From the NCBI GenBank assembly GCA_902470805.1, contig CABRHX010000016.1, forward strand, positions 1-52,309: a DNA stretch of 52,309 nt. The letters are read 5' to 3'. The notes beneath the pieces are model-generated. The model was not told the origin of the DNA. It saw only the letters and a list, made by a program, of their open reading frames with translations, and ran no database searches. The stretch is from an uncultured Collinsella sp. Lineage in GTDB: Bacteria > Actinomycetota > Coriobacteriia > Coriobacteriales > Coriobacteriaceae. Of this stretch, positions 24,432-32,338 are shown piece by piece (the first letter of the stretch is position 1; each line of letters opens with the position of its first letter). The translations under genes were made by a program, and so were the position numbers.

Positions 24432-24719
24432 TCAGCCGGCAGCAAGAAGTTTTTCGCTCAGAGCCGCACGGGCAAACTCACTTGGCGTCATCCCCTCGGC
24501 AGCCGCCCGTCGACGAATGGCCTCCTTCATTCCCAGAGGAATCTTGACCGACAGCGTTGCCGTCCCCTCACCTGAGAGTGGGGGCCGTCCATGCACGATC
24601 CCACCAACGGTGTGTTCGCCATCCGGAAACTCTCCGCGCTCGTACGACTCGCACCACGCGTCAATCATTTCATCCGTTACAACCTGACCATTAGCGGCCG
24701 TATACGTCTTGCCCATCAT
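24432..24719 (-). CDS. Antitoxin with ribbon-helix-helix-like C-terminus
   Basis: A 95-residue protein. The N-terminal part (TYTAANGQVVTDEMIDAWCE, then GEFPDGEH) is an extended toxin-binding segment. The C-terminal ATLSVKIPLGMKEAIRRRAA and SEFARAALSEKLL form a ribbon-helix-helix DNA-binding fold. The start ATGA overlaps the toxin stop, the toxin-first order seen in BrnT/BrnA and HicA/HicB operons. AAAGGGG lies just upstream. It most likely neutralises the toxin and represses the promoter. Confidence 0.7.
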   Translation of the reverse strand: MMGKTYTAANGQVVTDEMIDAWCESYERGEFPDGEHTVGGIVHGRPPLSGEGTATLSVKIPLGMKEAIRRRAAAEGMTPSEFARAALSEKLLAAG

Positions 24720-24986
24720 CGACCCCTTTGCCGAGCCCGTTCAATCTCCTGCCAAAATTTCTTCTGGACTGGAGACAAGGCATGAATGATAAGCCACCCA
24801 CGGACAAGCTCGACCGCGACAAGCTCCACGCTTCGTCCGTCTGGGAGCCATCCAATCGCAAGCCATCTCGGCGGCTCGTCCTTCGACTCGCGACGAATGC
24901 ACTCAGTAACCGCAAGCCAAGCGCTAAGCACCTGCTTTTCCGTCAGGTGCTTTTTAGCGTTGGGATGGATCTCAACATCCGTGCAT
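24716..24986 (-). pseudogene. Toxin gene with a probable frameshift at its 5' end
   Basis: The frame ending at 24716 encodes RWLAIGWLPDGRSVELVAVE, GWLIIHALSP and KKFWQEIERA, matching small toxins found with this antitoxin type (BrnT/RelE-like in outline). The frame stays open upstream of its only in-frame start codon (GTG at 24931) and continues DVEIHPNAKKHLTEKQ, a typical toxin N-terminus, but has no start there. An ATG at 24986 with GGAGGAG upstream is one base out of phase and stops after four codons. Removing one base near 24975-24981 joins them into about 90 residues. Either a sequencing error or a disabled toxin. Confidence 0.6.
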
Positions 24987-25040
24987 CTTCTCCTCCATCT
25001 TACCCAATTTCGTATGACGAAAGTCCGCTATCGCCAATTC

Positions 25041-25400
25041 TTAAGCCGGCACGCGTTGGAGAGCAGGGGTCGAAACAATGATTGAAGGGCGCTCTAGTGC
25101 GGCCCAGGCGCCGGGGCAGGAGCACATACGCCAGGGACGTACGTTTTCGTAGCGCGCGAGGATATTGCCGTCGCGATCGATGAAGGCGATGTCGATGGGA
25201 TAGGCCATAAAACACGTATGGACCGAAGAGCAGCGTGGAAATGCCATGACGAGCGGCAGACCGTTGGCGGCAACCGGGCACCGTCCCAGCATGCCGCGCA
25301 GGCGCACGGCAAACGACTCCGCCACCGCAAACTCGGCCGGCGTCCAGCCCAGCCTATTGAGTGCCCGCGCGTAGGCGATGTAGGACGAGACCGCGGTCAC
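25041..25400 (-). CDS. DUF192-family protein
   Basis: A 119-residue small beta-rich protein: AVRLRGMLGR, LVMAFPRCSSVHTCFMAYPIDIAFIDRDG and the closing CPGAWAALERP are typical of DUF192. Its function is unknown. I choose the GTG at 25400 because it overlaps the TGA of the preceding gene (ATGTGA) and has a GGGGGTGG tract before it. Last gene of the Tad operon; its overlap with the pilus gene means it is translated with it, which hints at a role at the cell surface or in pilus assembly. Confidence 0.75.
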   Translation of the reverse strand: MTAVSSYIAYARALNRLGWTPAEFAVAESFAVRLRGMLGRCPVAANGLPLVMAFPRCSSVHTCFMAYPIDIAFIDRDGNILARYENVRPWRMCSCPGAWAALERPSIIVSTPALQRVPA

Positions 25401-25873
25401 ATGACCACCCCCGGACGCCATGGATCGACCGTCACCGCGCGCTCGTGTGACAACTTTGCCGGTGCCCCCAGCGAAACGCCGGCGATGCTGAGCGAGCTCG
25501 GCCACGGCTCATAGCGCATGGTGCAGGTGTAGGTCCTAAACGTGCCGGAAAGCGAAAGCAAACCGCCATCCGATGTCGTCGCACCCTGTTCGCTCGAGAC
25601 CTCGATCAGCAAGTCATAGCCTTCCATGGCATGTTGGATCTGAGCCTGAACGGTCGCGGAAGCATCGATGGAGCTGCCATCGCCCTCCCCGCTCGGCGCC
25701 ACGGCATGTGCTAGCACGATATCGGGCACCACGCGATCGAAGCGTGCGACCGCACCGGCAAAGACCATGACGTTGTACACGATAAGCGCCAGAACCAGCA
25801 GGACGGGCGTGACCACGGCCATCTCGACCGTCGCCTGGGCGCGCTCCTCGCAAAGGCGCGTGCGGATGCCCAT
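25397..25873 (-). CDS. TadE-like minor pilin (158 aa)
   Basis: A 158-residue pseudopilin-like protein. The short basic leader MGIRTRLCEERAQATVEMAV precedes a hydrophobic helix (VVTPVLLVLALIVYNVMVFA, residues 19-38), and the rest is an external domain. The E-R-A-Q-A-T-V-E motif is the TadE signature. It starts in the TAATG overlap with the preceding large gene, so it is translationally coupled. It is a candidate minor pilin at the tip or base of the Flp pilus. Confidence 0.78.
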   Translation of the reverse strand: MGIRTRLCEERAQATVEMAVVTPVLLVLALIVYNVMVFAGAVARFDRVVPDIVLAHAVAPSGEGDGSSIDASATVQAQIQHAMEGYDLLIEVSSEQGATTSDGGLLSLSGTFRTYTCTMRYEPWPSSLSIAGVSLGAPAKLSHERAVTVDPWRPGVVM

Positions 25874-28038
25874 TACGACCCACCGCCCAGGGCACCCGCC
25901 AGTGTGGTGACATCGACGGTAAGTGGGATGGAACCGCCGCCGGGCAGCGGAATCTCCGCAAGCGTGAACGTCGTGCCGCTGATGGTGCGCTCGACTTGAT
26001 ATTCCAGCGCTTCGCAAAGCGCCTTGGGGTCGGTCACGCCCAACGGAATACTTCGTAGCTCGTCCTGCGCATTAGAAAGAGCCGTGATGTCAGACCCCGG
26101 GCTCTTGATGACATTGGCGGTGTCGGTCAGCACCGGCTTTCGCAGGCGCAAGTCGCACGGCTCCAAGCCCAGCGCCGCCACGGACGCCGAAACGGTATCG
26201 CCAAGCCACGACGCAATGGAGCCCAACGCGCCGTTGCCCCCTCCTAGGCCCTTAATCATCTCGTCCATAAGTTCGTCGGCCGAACCTTGGATGTCTCCGT
26301 ATCCCACAAGCAGCCGTCCCCAGACATCCATGACGCCATCGAGTACGCCGGCAACGCCACCCGAGCGTCCCTTCAATGTCGAGAAAAATCGCGAAAGCAC
26401 GTTGTTTTGCGCCGTCGCCTCATCGGGCGCCAGCACCGCGGCAGAGATGGCACCGCGATCGCCAAGCCTGACTGCCGTGTTAAACGAAGAGTTGAGCTCA
26501 TCGGGACTCGAGATGGCACCCGAAGCCGCAAAGGCAACCACGCCGTTGCGGCCAGGTGGGGCGATACGCGGGCGCTCGCCGGAAAGCTCCTTGATGGCCT
26601 GGTCAAACGCATTGCCCGCACGATCGGCCTCATCCTCGGTCTGACGCTCAAGTTCGAGTTCTTTGTTGCGGCATTCGACGTAGTCTTCCAGGGCGTCTTT
26701 GAACTTGTCAAAGTGGTATTCGAAGCCGTTTTCGATAGAAGTCGAAGGCGCTGCAACGGCACCGAGCGACGAAACGCCAAAATGGCATCTGTTGCATCTG
26801 TCCTGCCCGTCATAATCAGCAACCGAGGCTAACCCGCCTGGCGACCCCTTCTTATAGTTGGGGCAACTCGTTCCGTAATGCAGATACGTCTTGCCATCGA
26901 TGGCACTGGTTGGCCACGCCGCATCGGTATAGAGTTCCGTCGCTCGCACCTCGTCAGCGTTGCGCGGCAACAGCGGGATATGGGAAGTGACTGCATCTCC
27001 GTCCTCGGTTACATATGCACGATTGACCTCTGTACTCGCATAGGTGTAAAACGCCTTGCGCGCCGCCGACTCCGCCTTCATCTCGACGCTTGAGCCCTGA
27101 GGTGCCTCGTTTGCAAGGCGCAAGCGGTAATAGGCCTTCGCGCGATCGAGCGCCACTTGCGGCTCCCATGTGACACTCGAGGCATAGTGCGGATTCTCAA
27201 TATCCGAAAGCTTCGCCAAGCTCCTCGCGCGTTCCCACATGCACGAACAGTTTCCGACTGCGCCTCTGTCCGACCAACCGCAGTCGGCAAGCCAGGCGCG
27301 TTCCTTGGCCTTTGACGTTTTTTCGGACGCTTTCTTCAGTTCCTTGGCAGCATAGTCAAGGTCTTTTGAGGTGCTCTCGATGGCATCGGTCGAGATCTCG
27401 GACCCCTCGAGCGCAGCGAAGTCCGACTCGGATGTCTTGGGCACGGCAAGCGCCGTACCGGTATAGGTCACACTATCGGTATCCTGCGCCGACACCGCCT
27501 GCGTGGCACGCGCGGCGATCAGATACGGCAGGGCCGTCTCGATTTTCTGTAAGCCTTCCGATGCGCTTTTGGCAAACTTGTTGCGCGTTTTAATGATCTC
27601 AATCCCGGTGTCGACCATATTGCCGGCAACCGGCTCGGCACCCGGGATGAGGATGGCGACCAGGCCCGTCCCGATCGTGGCAAACCCCGCCAGCCCCAGA
27701 CTCAAGATGCTCGCATCAACCACCGTGGCAGCCGTGTGATAGGACGACACTACGTTGGCACCCGCCAGCGCGCCGCTATCAGCCGCCACCTGGGTATCCC
27801 CGGCACGCGACATGCTCCATATCGCCGCGGTCGACGAAAACAACAATGTGAGCACCACTAGGATGACCACCGCAGAGGAGAGCGTGGTGTAGGCACCGTC
27901 TTCGATAAACAGGTCGATACCGGCTCGACCCATAAAGCCGCCTCGTTTGCGGAGAGCGCCTGGTCGACGGCGGGCCGCAAACCCTTGCGCCACCCGCAAC
28001 AGGCAGCGCCTAATCCCATGCAGCAATCCACGAATCAT
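25873..28038 (-). CDS. TadG-like large pilus-associated protein (721 aa)
   Basis: A 721-residue protein with one N-terminal membrane segment (about residues 54-76, SSAVVILVVLTLLFSSTAAI) followed by TQVAADSGALAGANVVSSYH, the usual TadG-like start. The rest is external and includes a helical, charged section (residues 190-260) and cysteine clusters, among them CNRCHFG, a CXXCH sequence. GGAGGG lies 5 nt before the ATG at 28038, overlapping the preceding gene by 29 bp. It probably contributes to pilus anchoring or adhesion. Confidence 0.75.
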   Translation of the reverse strand: MIRGLLHGIRRCLLRVAQGFAARRRPGALRKRGGFMGRAGIDLFIEDGAYTTLSSAVVILVVLTLLFSSTAAIWSMSRAGDTQVAADSGALAGANVVSSYHTAATVVDASILSLGLAGFATIGTGLVAILIPGAEPVAGNMVDTGIEIIKTRNKFAKSASEGLQKIETALPYLIAARATQAVSAQDTDSVTYTGTALAVPKTSESDFAALEGSEISTDAIESTSKDLDYAAKELKKASEKTSKAKERAWLADCGWSDRGAVGNCSCMWERARSLAKLSDIENPHYASSVTWEPQVALDRAKAYYRLRLANEAPQGSSVEMKAESAARKAFYTYASTEVNRAYVTEDGDAVTSHIPLLPRNADEVRATELYTDAAWPTSAIDGKTYLHYGTSCPNYKKGSPGGLASVADYDGQDRCNRCHFGVSSLGAVAAPSTSIENGFEYHFDKFKDALEDYVECRNKELELERQTEDEADRAGNAFDQAIKELSGERPRIAPPGRNGVVAFAASGAISSPDELNSSFNTAVRLGDRGAISAAVLAPDEATAQNNVLSRFFSTLKGRSGGVAGVLDGVMDVWGRLLVGYGDIQGSADELMDEMIKGLGGGNGALGSIASWLGDTVSASVAALGLEPCDLRLRKPVLTDTANVIKSPGSDITALSNAQDELRSIPLGVTDPKALCEALEYQVERTISGTTFTLAEIPLPGGGSIPLTVDVTTLAGALGGGS

Positions 28039-28546
28039 AATCTCCCTCCAGCCATTCGGGACGCGATTGATACGAGACATCGACCTTGAGCTCAACGTAG
28101 CCGCCCTCGGCGGTACCACCCATAGCCTGCGCAAACGCACCGATCACAGGCAACGGCTTGACCTCGCCGGAAACGGACACGGACGAGACGCCACCCGCAC
28201 CGGCCCGGCCAAGCTCGATATCCCACGACAACGGCCCGCCGGCATGAAAGATCGAAACGTTGGGCACTGCGGCAAGTCGGCGGCGGGTGAACTCCTTAAG
28301 ATCGTCGTCCTCCGCCGTCGTCGTGGTCATGAGCCGCGCGGTCTCGGCGGCGGCAGACTCCATGACCGCGCGCGTATAGAGCAGGCACACCGGTTGCAGC
28401 GCGAGAAGGATGAGTGTCAGAAACGTCGGCAGCAAAAAAGCGGCCTCGACCGTAGACTGCGCCCGGTCCTCGCGCGCGGCATCAATACAACGCGATGTCC
28501 TTAGCGGCCGCAGCGGCGTCGATAACCGACGTCGAGGCAACGCCAT
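28010..28546 (-). CDS. TadE-like protein
   Basis: About 178 residues. REDRAQSTVEAAFLLPTFLT, the helix LILLALQPVCLLYTRAVM and ESAAAETARLM mark a TadE pseudopilin, with an external domain ending YDSWIAAWD. The start is uncertain: the ATG at 28546 overlaps the preceding gene by 65 bp and has only a weak ribosome site, while in-frame codons near 28484 (ATT) would be unusual. The N-terminal 30-odd residues are therefore provisional. Confidence 0.7.
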   Translation of the reverse strand: MALPRRRLSTPLRPLRTSRCIDAAREDRAQSTVEAAFLLPTFLTLILLALQPVCLLYTRAVMESAAAETARLMTTTTAEDDDLKEFTRRRLAAVPNVSIFHAGGPLSWDIELGRAGAGGVSSVSVSGEVKPLPVIGAFAQAMGGTAEGGYVELKVDVSYQSRPEWLEGDYDSWIAAWD

Positions 28547-28700
28547 GGGATGCCGCCCGCTCAACCAGCGCCGCCAAGCGCCCATCGGTGCCGGCACGCC
28601 AAAGTCCCGCGATCGCCAGCACGATCGATAACAGCGCCACCGTGACGATGGCGTATTCGACCGTCGCCTGGGCAGATTCCTCACGCAGGACATCATGCAT
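28482..28700 (-). CDS. Short Flp/TadE-like pilin (72 aa)
   Basis: A 72-residue protein with the prepilin-like leader MHDVLREESAQATVEYAIVT, followed by a hydrophobic helix (VALLSIVLAIAGLW) and a short Ala-rich tail. It closely resembles the major Flp pilin in its E-E-S-A-Q-x-T-x-E-Y motif and could be a minor pilin. It sits between the 187-residue membrane protein and the TadE-like gene, with overlaps of only a few bases upstream. Confidence 0.72.
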   Translation of the reverse strand: MHDVLREESAQATVEYAIVTVALLSIVLAIAGLWRAGTDGRLAALVERAASHGVASTSVIDAAAAAKDIALY

Positions 28701-28701
28701 T

Positions 28702-29265
28702 TCACGATCCCTCCTTTGAGTCCGTTGCCTGCGGGCTCAGGCGCACGGCGCGCAGACGACACGAAGCATCGCCAGCATCCGCGGCAATTGTCACCATATC
28801 GACCCAGCCGCGTTCGTCGCGCACGATGGCGCCCCACACGTTTCCCTTGATGTCGAGATAGCCGCTCAGAGCAAGTTGCGCCGTGGGTACCTCGCGATAG
28901 GCACGCAGCATATCCGCCGCCGCTTCGGTCATCGGTCGGTCCTCGGACCATGCAAGCCGGACCGCAATCGCGTTGCCCTCAGGCGAATCCGTCGCAGTGC
29001 CAGACCGCTTGTCGAGCGTCCGCAGAAAGGTTTGCGCCGTGACAGCGACATCCGAATCGTCCGCATCTCGCATCTCATCTTTTTGAGACGCCACCGCCGA
29101 ATCTGAGCCCAAATCGGAGGCGGTCCCAGGACGCTGCTGCCGCGCGGCGTTAAGCCCCCAAAGCACCGCCGCTATCGCCACGGTCAGGCAAGCAAACACC
29201 AGCAGCACCCCGATGGGGCGCTCGCCCTCTACAGGCTGTTGATGCCCTCGCTGATAGCGTTCCAT
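28702..29265 (-). CDS. Single-pass membrane protein of the Tad operon (187 aa)
   Basis: About 187 residues with one membrane segment (residues 18-37, IGVLLVFACLTVAIAAVLWG) and an external domain of about 150 residues containing AVRLAWSEDRPMTEAAADML and AIVRDERGWVDMVTI. I do not recognise the family. It lies between the Flp pilin and the short pilin and overlaps the pilin gene by 37 bp. A shorter GTG start near the membrane segment is possible. Confidence 0.6.
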   Translation of the reverse strand: MERYQRGHQQPVEGERPIGVLLVFACLTVAIAAVLWGLNAARQQRPGTASDLGSDSAVASQKDEMRDADDSDVAVTAQTFLRTLDKRSGTATDSPEGNAIAVRLAWSEDRPMTEAAADMLRAYREVPTAQLALSGYLDIKGNVWGAIVRDERGWVDMVTIAADAGDASCRLRAVRLSPQATDSKEGS

Positions 29266-29462
29266 AGATCTTGGACCTTGCCCTTAAATGCGACGATGGC
29301 GATAATCGCGATCACCACGAGCACGCCGACCAAGATGGCATACTCGGTGGTACCCTGTGCACTCTCCTCCTGCAATAGTTCCTTGGCGCGCTGACGAACA
29401 TGTGCCGCCCGGCAAAACGCCCAGCCCTGGACCTTGCCAGCAGCGTCAGTCATCGTGTTCAT
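29229..29462 (-). CDS. flp: Flp-type major pilin
   Basis: A 77-residue Flp pilin precursor. After a long basic leader (about 30 residues) comes EESAQGTTEYAILVGVLVVI, containing the G-x-x-E-Y type IVb processing signature, followed by a hydrophobic helix (IAIIAIVAFKGKVQDLW). GGAGGAATAC lies before the ATG. The peptidase (TadV) that would cut the leader is not in this window. It would be the major subunit of a thin adhesive pilus. Confidence 0.88.
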   Translation of the reverse strand: MNTMTDAAGKVQGWAFCRAAHVRQRAKELLQEESAQGTTEYAILVGVLVVIAIIAIVAFKGKVQDLWNAISEGINSL

Positions 29463-29472
29463 GTATTCCTCC

Positions 29473-30114
29473 CTACATCATCCCGCCTGCTCCCAGCAGC
29501 GGGCCCAATATGGACAGAAGCAACGCCGGCAAGATGAGCGTGCCGGTGGGAATCAGCAGCTTGACGGGTGCACGCTCGATCTCGCGCTCGACCGCGGCGC
29601 GATGAGCCGCACGGATCTCGCGACTTTGAGCGGCCAGCGTCTCGGCAAGTGGGGCACCCAGGGCGAGCGCCTGCCCCACCGTGATGGCAAAGGTCTCGAG
29701 CGCTCGCACGTCCAGGTCGCGCGCGGCGGCCAACAACTCGTCCTCACGCGTGCCCACGCCCACCTGCCACGCCATGCAGGCGCGCTCAAGGCGAAGAGCC
29801 AGCACTGACCGGCGGTTGGCGCAGAAAATCTCAAGCGCCGCATCAAACGAAAGACCGGCCGAAAGACCCAAGCGCACAACATCGATCATCTCGGACACTT
29901 CGCCGAGCGACACTCGCGCCGGGCCGCCCGCTCCAACCGCGCCCTTCACTCGCGCGGTCAGAGCATCGACCACCGAGCGACCCGCGGCAGCGACCAGCAC
30001 CGCCTCGCGCTTGCAGGCCCCTGCGATCTTGCGTGCATCCGCCCGATCCAAACCCGTCGCGACAAATACACTCAGGGCGCACAGGCAAGCCGCAACTGCA
30101 ACCGGGGCGCTCAT
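29473..30114 (-). CDS. tadC: TadC-like inner-membrane platform protein
   Basis: A 213-residue T2SSF-family protein: an N-terminal membrane segment (VAVAACLCALSVFVATGL), a cytoplasmic helical domain (SLGEVSEMIDVVRLGLSAGL, FAITVGQALALGAPLAETLA) and a C-terminal membrane hairpin (LLIPTGTLILPALLLSILGPLL). The start at 30114 is set by the ATGA overlap with tadB. It is half the size of TadB, as is usual for TadC. Confidence 0.83.
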   Translation of the reverse strand: MSAPVAVAACLCALSVFVATGLDRADARKIAGACKREAVLVAAAGRSVVDALTARVKGAVGAGGPARVSLGEVSEMIDVVRLGLSAGLSFDAALEIFCANRRSVLALRLERACMAWQVGVGTREDELLAAARDLDVRALETFAITVGQALALGAPLAETLAAQSREIRAAHRAAVEREIERAPVKLLIPTGTLILPALLLSILGPLLGAGGMM

Positions 30115-31037
30115 AGCTCCACCCGCATAATGCGCCGGATAACCACCAGGGCAACGGCGTTGAGGGCAAGACCCAGCACCACAGCGCCCGCGCCGGCAGG
30201 CGTCGCAAGACCGCGACGAAAATCTGCCGAAAGCAGCGCCAACACCGCGCACATGCCCGCCGGCATCGCCGCGACCATATGCGCAGACATGCGAGCCTGC
30301 GACGTCTTAACATCCAGGCGGCGCTTGAGCTCAATGCGCTCCCCCACCATGCTCGACGCCTCGGACAGTAAGTCGGCAAGCGGAGCGCCGGTGCGCTGAG
30401 ACACCTTAAGCGCCAAGGTCACAAGCGAAAGACCGGGGGCGTCGATACGCACGAGCAAGTCATCGAGCGCGTCGGTCGCCGAGATGCCGCAATCGATCGC
30501 CGCCGCCACCCGCAAAAACTCGGTATGCACTGGCTCTTGCGCATGAGCGCCCACAAAGCGCATGCCCTGAGCCAGCGAATGTCCCGAGGCAAGCGACATG
30601 GAAAGTGCGGTAAACGCCTCGGGCATTGCCTCTTCTGCATCGTGTTGCTCGCGCCGGCTCTCAAAGCCATCCCGAGCGGCACCAACGGCAAACGGAGCAA
30701 CAAGTCCCAAGGCAAATCCGAGGGGCGATAACGACATCATCGTTAGTAAAACGCAGCAGACACCGCTCGATAGCAGCAGAAACGCCAAACGTCCCGAAGC
30801 ATCTTCGATCACGAGGCCAAGGCGATGCGCCGGAGCCAGCGATGCCCACGAACGGGCGATCTTTTTCAGCAGATCGTTTTCCACCAGCTCACGCGGCAGC
30901 TTCTCTGCCACCGTCTCGAGCGCCTGACGTGCCAGCTCCGCCGGCGGTACCTGCGGCACACGAGGTTCCGCCCCGCACGCCGTCGCGACAGAAAGCCCTG
31001 CCAAGCCCCCTACGACGAGGGGCACAGTGATCTCCAT
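30111..31037 (-). CDS. tadB: TadB-like inner-membrane platform protein
   Basis: A 308-residue T2SSF-family protein with a membrane segment at the N-terminus (VPLVVGGLAGLSVATACG), a pair in the middle (LLLSSGVCCVLLTMMSLSPL) and one at the C-terminus (GAVVLGLALNAVALVVIRRI). The F-domain has SLASGHSLAQGMRFVG and LVTLALKVSQRTGAPLADLL. GGAGG is 7 nt before the ATG. It works with TadA and TadC in pilus extrusion. Confidence 0.85.
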   Translation of the reverse strand: MEITVPLVVGGLAGLSVATACGAEPRVPQVPPAELARQALETVAEKLPRELVENDLLKKIARSWASLAPAHRLGLVIEDASGRLAFLLLSSGVCCVLLTMMSLSPLGFALGLVAPFAVGAARDGFESRREQHDAEEAMPEAFTALSMSLASGHSLAQGMRFVGAHAQEPVHTEFLRVAAAIDCGISATDALDDLLVRIDAPGLSLVTLALKVSQRTGAPLADLLSEASSMVGERIELKRRLDVKTSQARMSAHMVAAMPAGMCAVLALLSADFRRGLATPAGAGAVVLGLALNAVALVVIRRIMRVEL

Positions 31038-32338
31038 TCGTCCACCTCCTCTTGTGTGAGCGTCCCCGACCGCAGGCCTTCTGCGATAAACGGCGGCTCG
31101 CGGTCAAGCGTCCAGGTGCGCTCGGCGGCATCGAACGTCACATAGCGCTCGAGCTCTACACCGCCCGATGCGGCGCGTCGCACCCCCGAATACGAGGAGA
31201 CGAAGCGCCTGCCATCGGCGTGGCGCTCGGACATCACGATACCGTCGAGTGCCATGGCAATCTGCTCCTCGATGAGCTCGCTCGGCAGATCGATGCCATA
31301 ACGTGCAAGCAACGTCAGACGCACCACGGTCTCCTGTTCTGAACCCGCATGAAGCGTGGTGAGCGACCCGTCGTGGCCCGTGTTCATGGCCTGCAACATG
31401 TCGCAGCACTCGGCACCGCGCACCTCGCCCACCACGATGCGGTCGGGGCGCATGCGCAGGGCATTGGTCACCAGGTCGCGGATCGTCACCGCGCCCTCGC
31501 CCTCAATTGAAGCCTCGCGCGCCTCCAGGCGCACCACGTGCGGATGATGCGCAAACTTGAGCTCGGCAGAGTCCTCGATCGTCACGATGCGCTCGCCAGT
31601 GGAAATCTCGCATGATAACGCGTTGAGCAGGGTGGTCTTGCCAGATCCCGTGCCTCCCGCAACCGCCAGGTCCTGTCGCAGCGACACCGCGCACGACAAC
31701 AGCTGCGCATACCAAAGCGGCAGCGACCCCAGCCCCACAAGCTCATCCAGCGAGCAGATGCGGTCCGAGAACTTTCGGATGGTGAGAATCGGTCCGTCAA
31801 TCGCCACAGGCGGAATCACCGCGTTGACGCGATAGCCCGTTTTGAGGCGGGCGTTGACGATGGGGCTGCGCTCGTCGATACGGCGGCCAAGTGGCGAGAT
31901 GATGCGGTCGATAAGCACACGGATCTGCTCATCATCCTCAAACGCATGCTCGATGGGGTGCAAGACGCCGCCGCGTTCAAAGAAAGCCGAGCGGCAGCCG
32001 TTGATCATGATCTCGGTAACGGTGTCGTCCTCGATGAGCGGCTGCAACGGCCCCAGGCCCACCACGTCATCCAAAATCTCGTCGATGATGGTCTCGCGCT
32101 CGGGCGTCGCGAGATCGGTCGGCTCCTCAACATTGAGCGCCGCCTCCACCGCGGGACGCAATTCCGAGCGGGCAAGTGCCGGGTCGATATAGGCACTGAT
32201 ACGCGCCACTTCGTCGTAACCCATGCGGTCCATCACGGCGCGCTTGGTGCGTCGTTTCACCGCGCGGCGACGCCCCGCATCTACAGGCGCTGCCGCCGCT
32301 GCAGCGCCGGCAGCCTTAATCCTCGTTTGCAGGCTCAT
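31010..32338 (-). CDS. tadA: TadA/CpaF-type secretion ATPase
   Basis: A 442-residue hexameric ATPase of the T2SSE family that powers Flp pilus assembly. Walker A is VAGGTGSGKTTLLNALS, Walker B is IVVGEVRGAECCDMLQAMNT, and the His box and Arg-rich NALRMRPDRI are present. The N-terminus has basic residues (RRRAVKRRTKRAVMDRM). It begins in an ATGA overlap with the cpaE gene and ends overlapping tadB, so the block is tightly coupled. Confidence 0.92.
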   Translation of the reverse strand: MSLQTRIKAAGAAAAAAPVDAGRRRAVKRRTKRAVMDRMGYDEVARISAYIDPALARSELRPAVEAALNVEEPTDLATPERETIIDEILDDVVGLGPLQPLIEDDTVTEIMINGCRSAFFERGGVLHPIEHAFEDDEQIRVLIDRIISPLGRRIDERSPIVNARLKTGYRVNAVIPPVAIDGPILTIRKFSDRICSLDELVGLGSLPLWYAQLLSCAVSLRQDLAVAGGTGSGKTTLLNALSCEISTGERIVTIEDSAELKFAHHPHVVRLEAREASIEGEGAVTIRDLVTNALRMRPDRIVVGEVRGAECCDMLQAMNTGHDGSLTTLHAGSEQETVVRLTLLARYGIDLPSELIEEQIAMALDGIVMSERHADGRRFVSSYSGVRRAASGGVELERYVTFDAAERTWTLDREPPFIAEGLRSGTLTQEEVDEWRSLCPSS

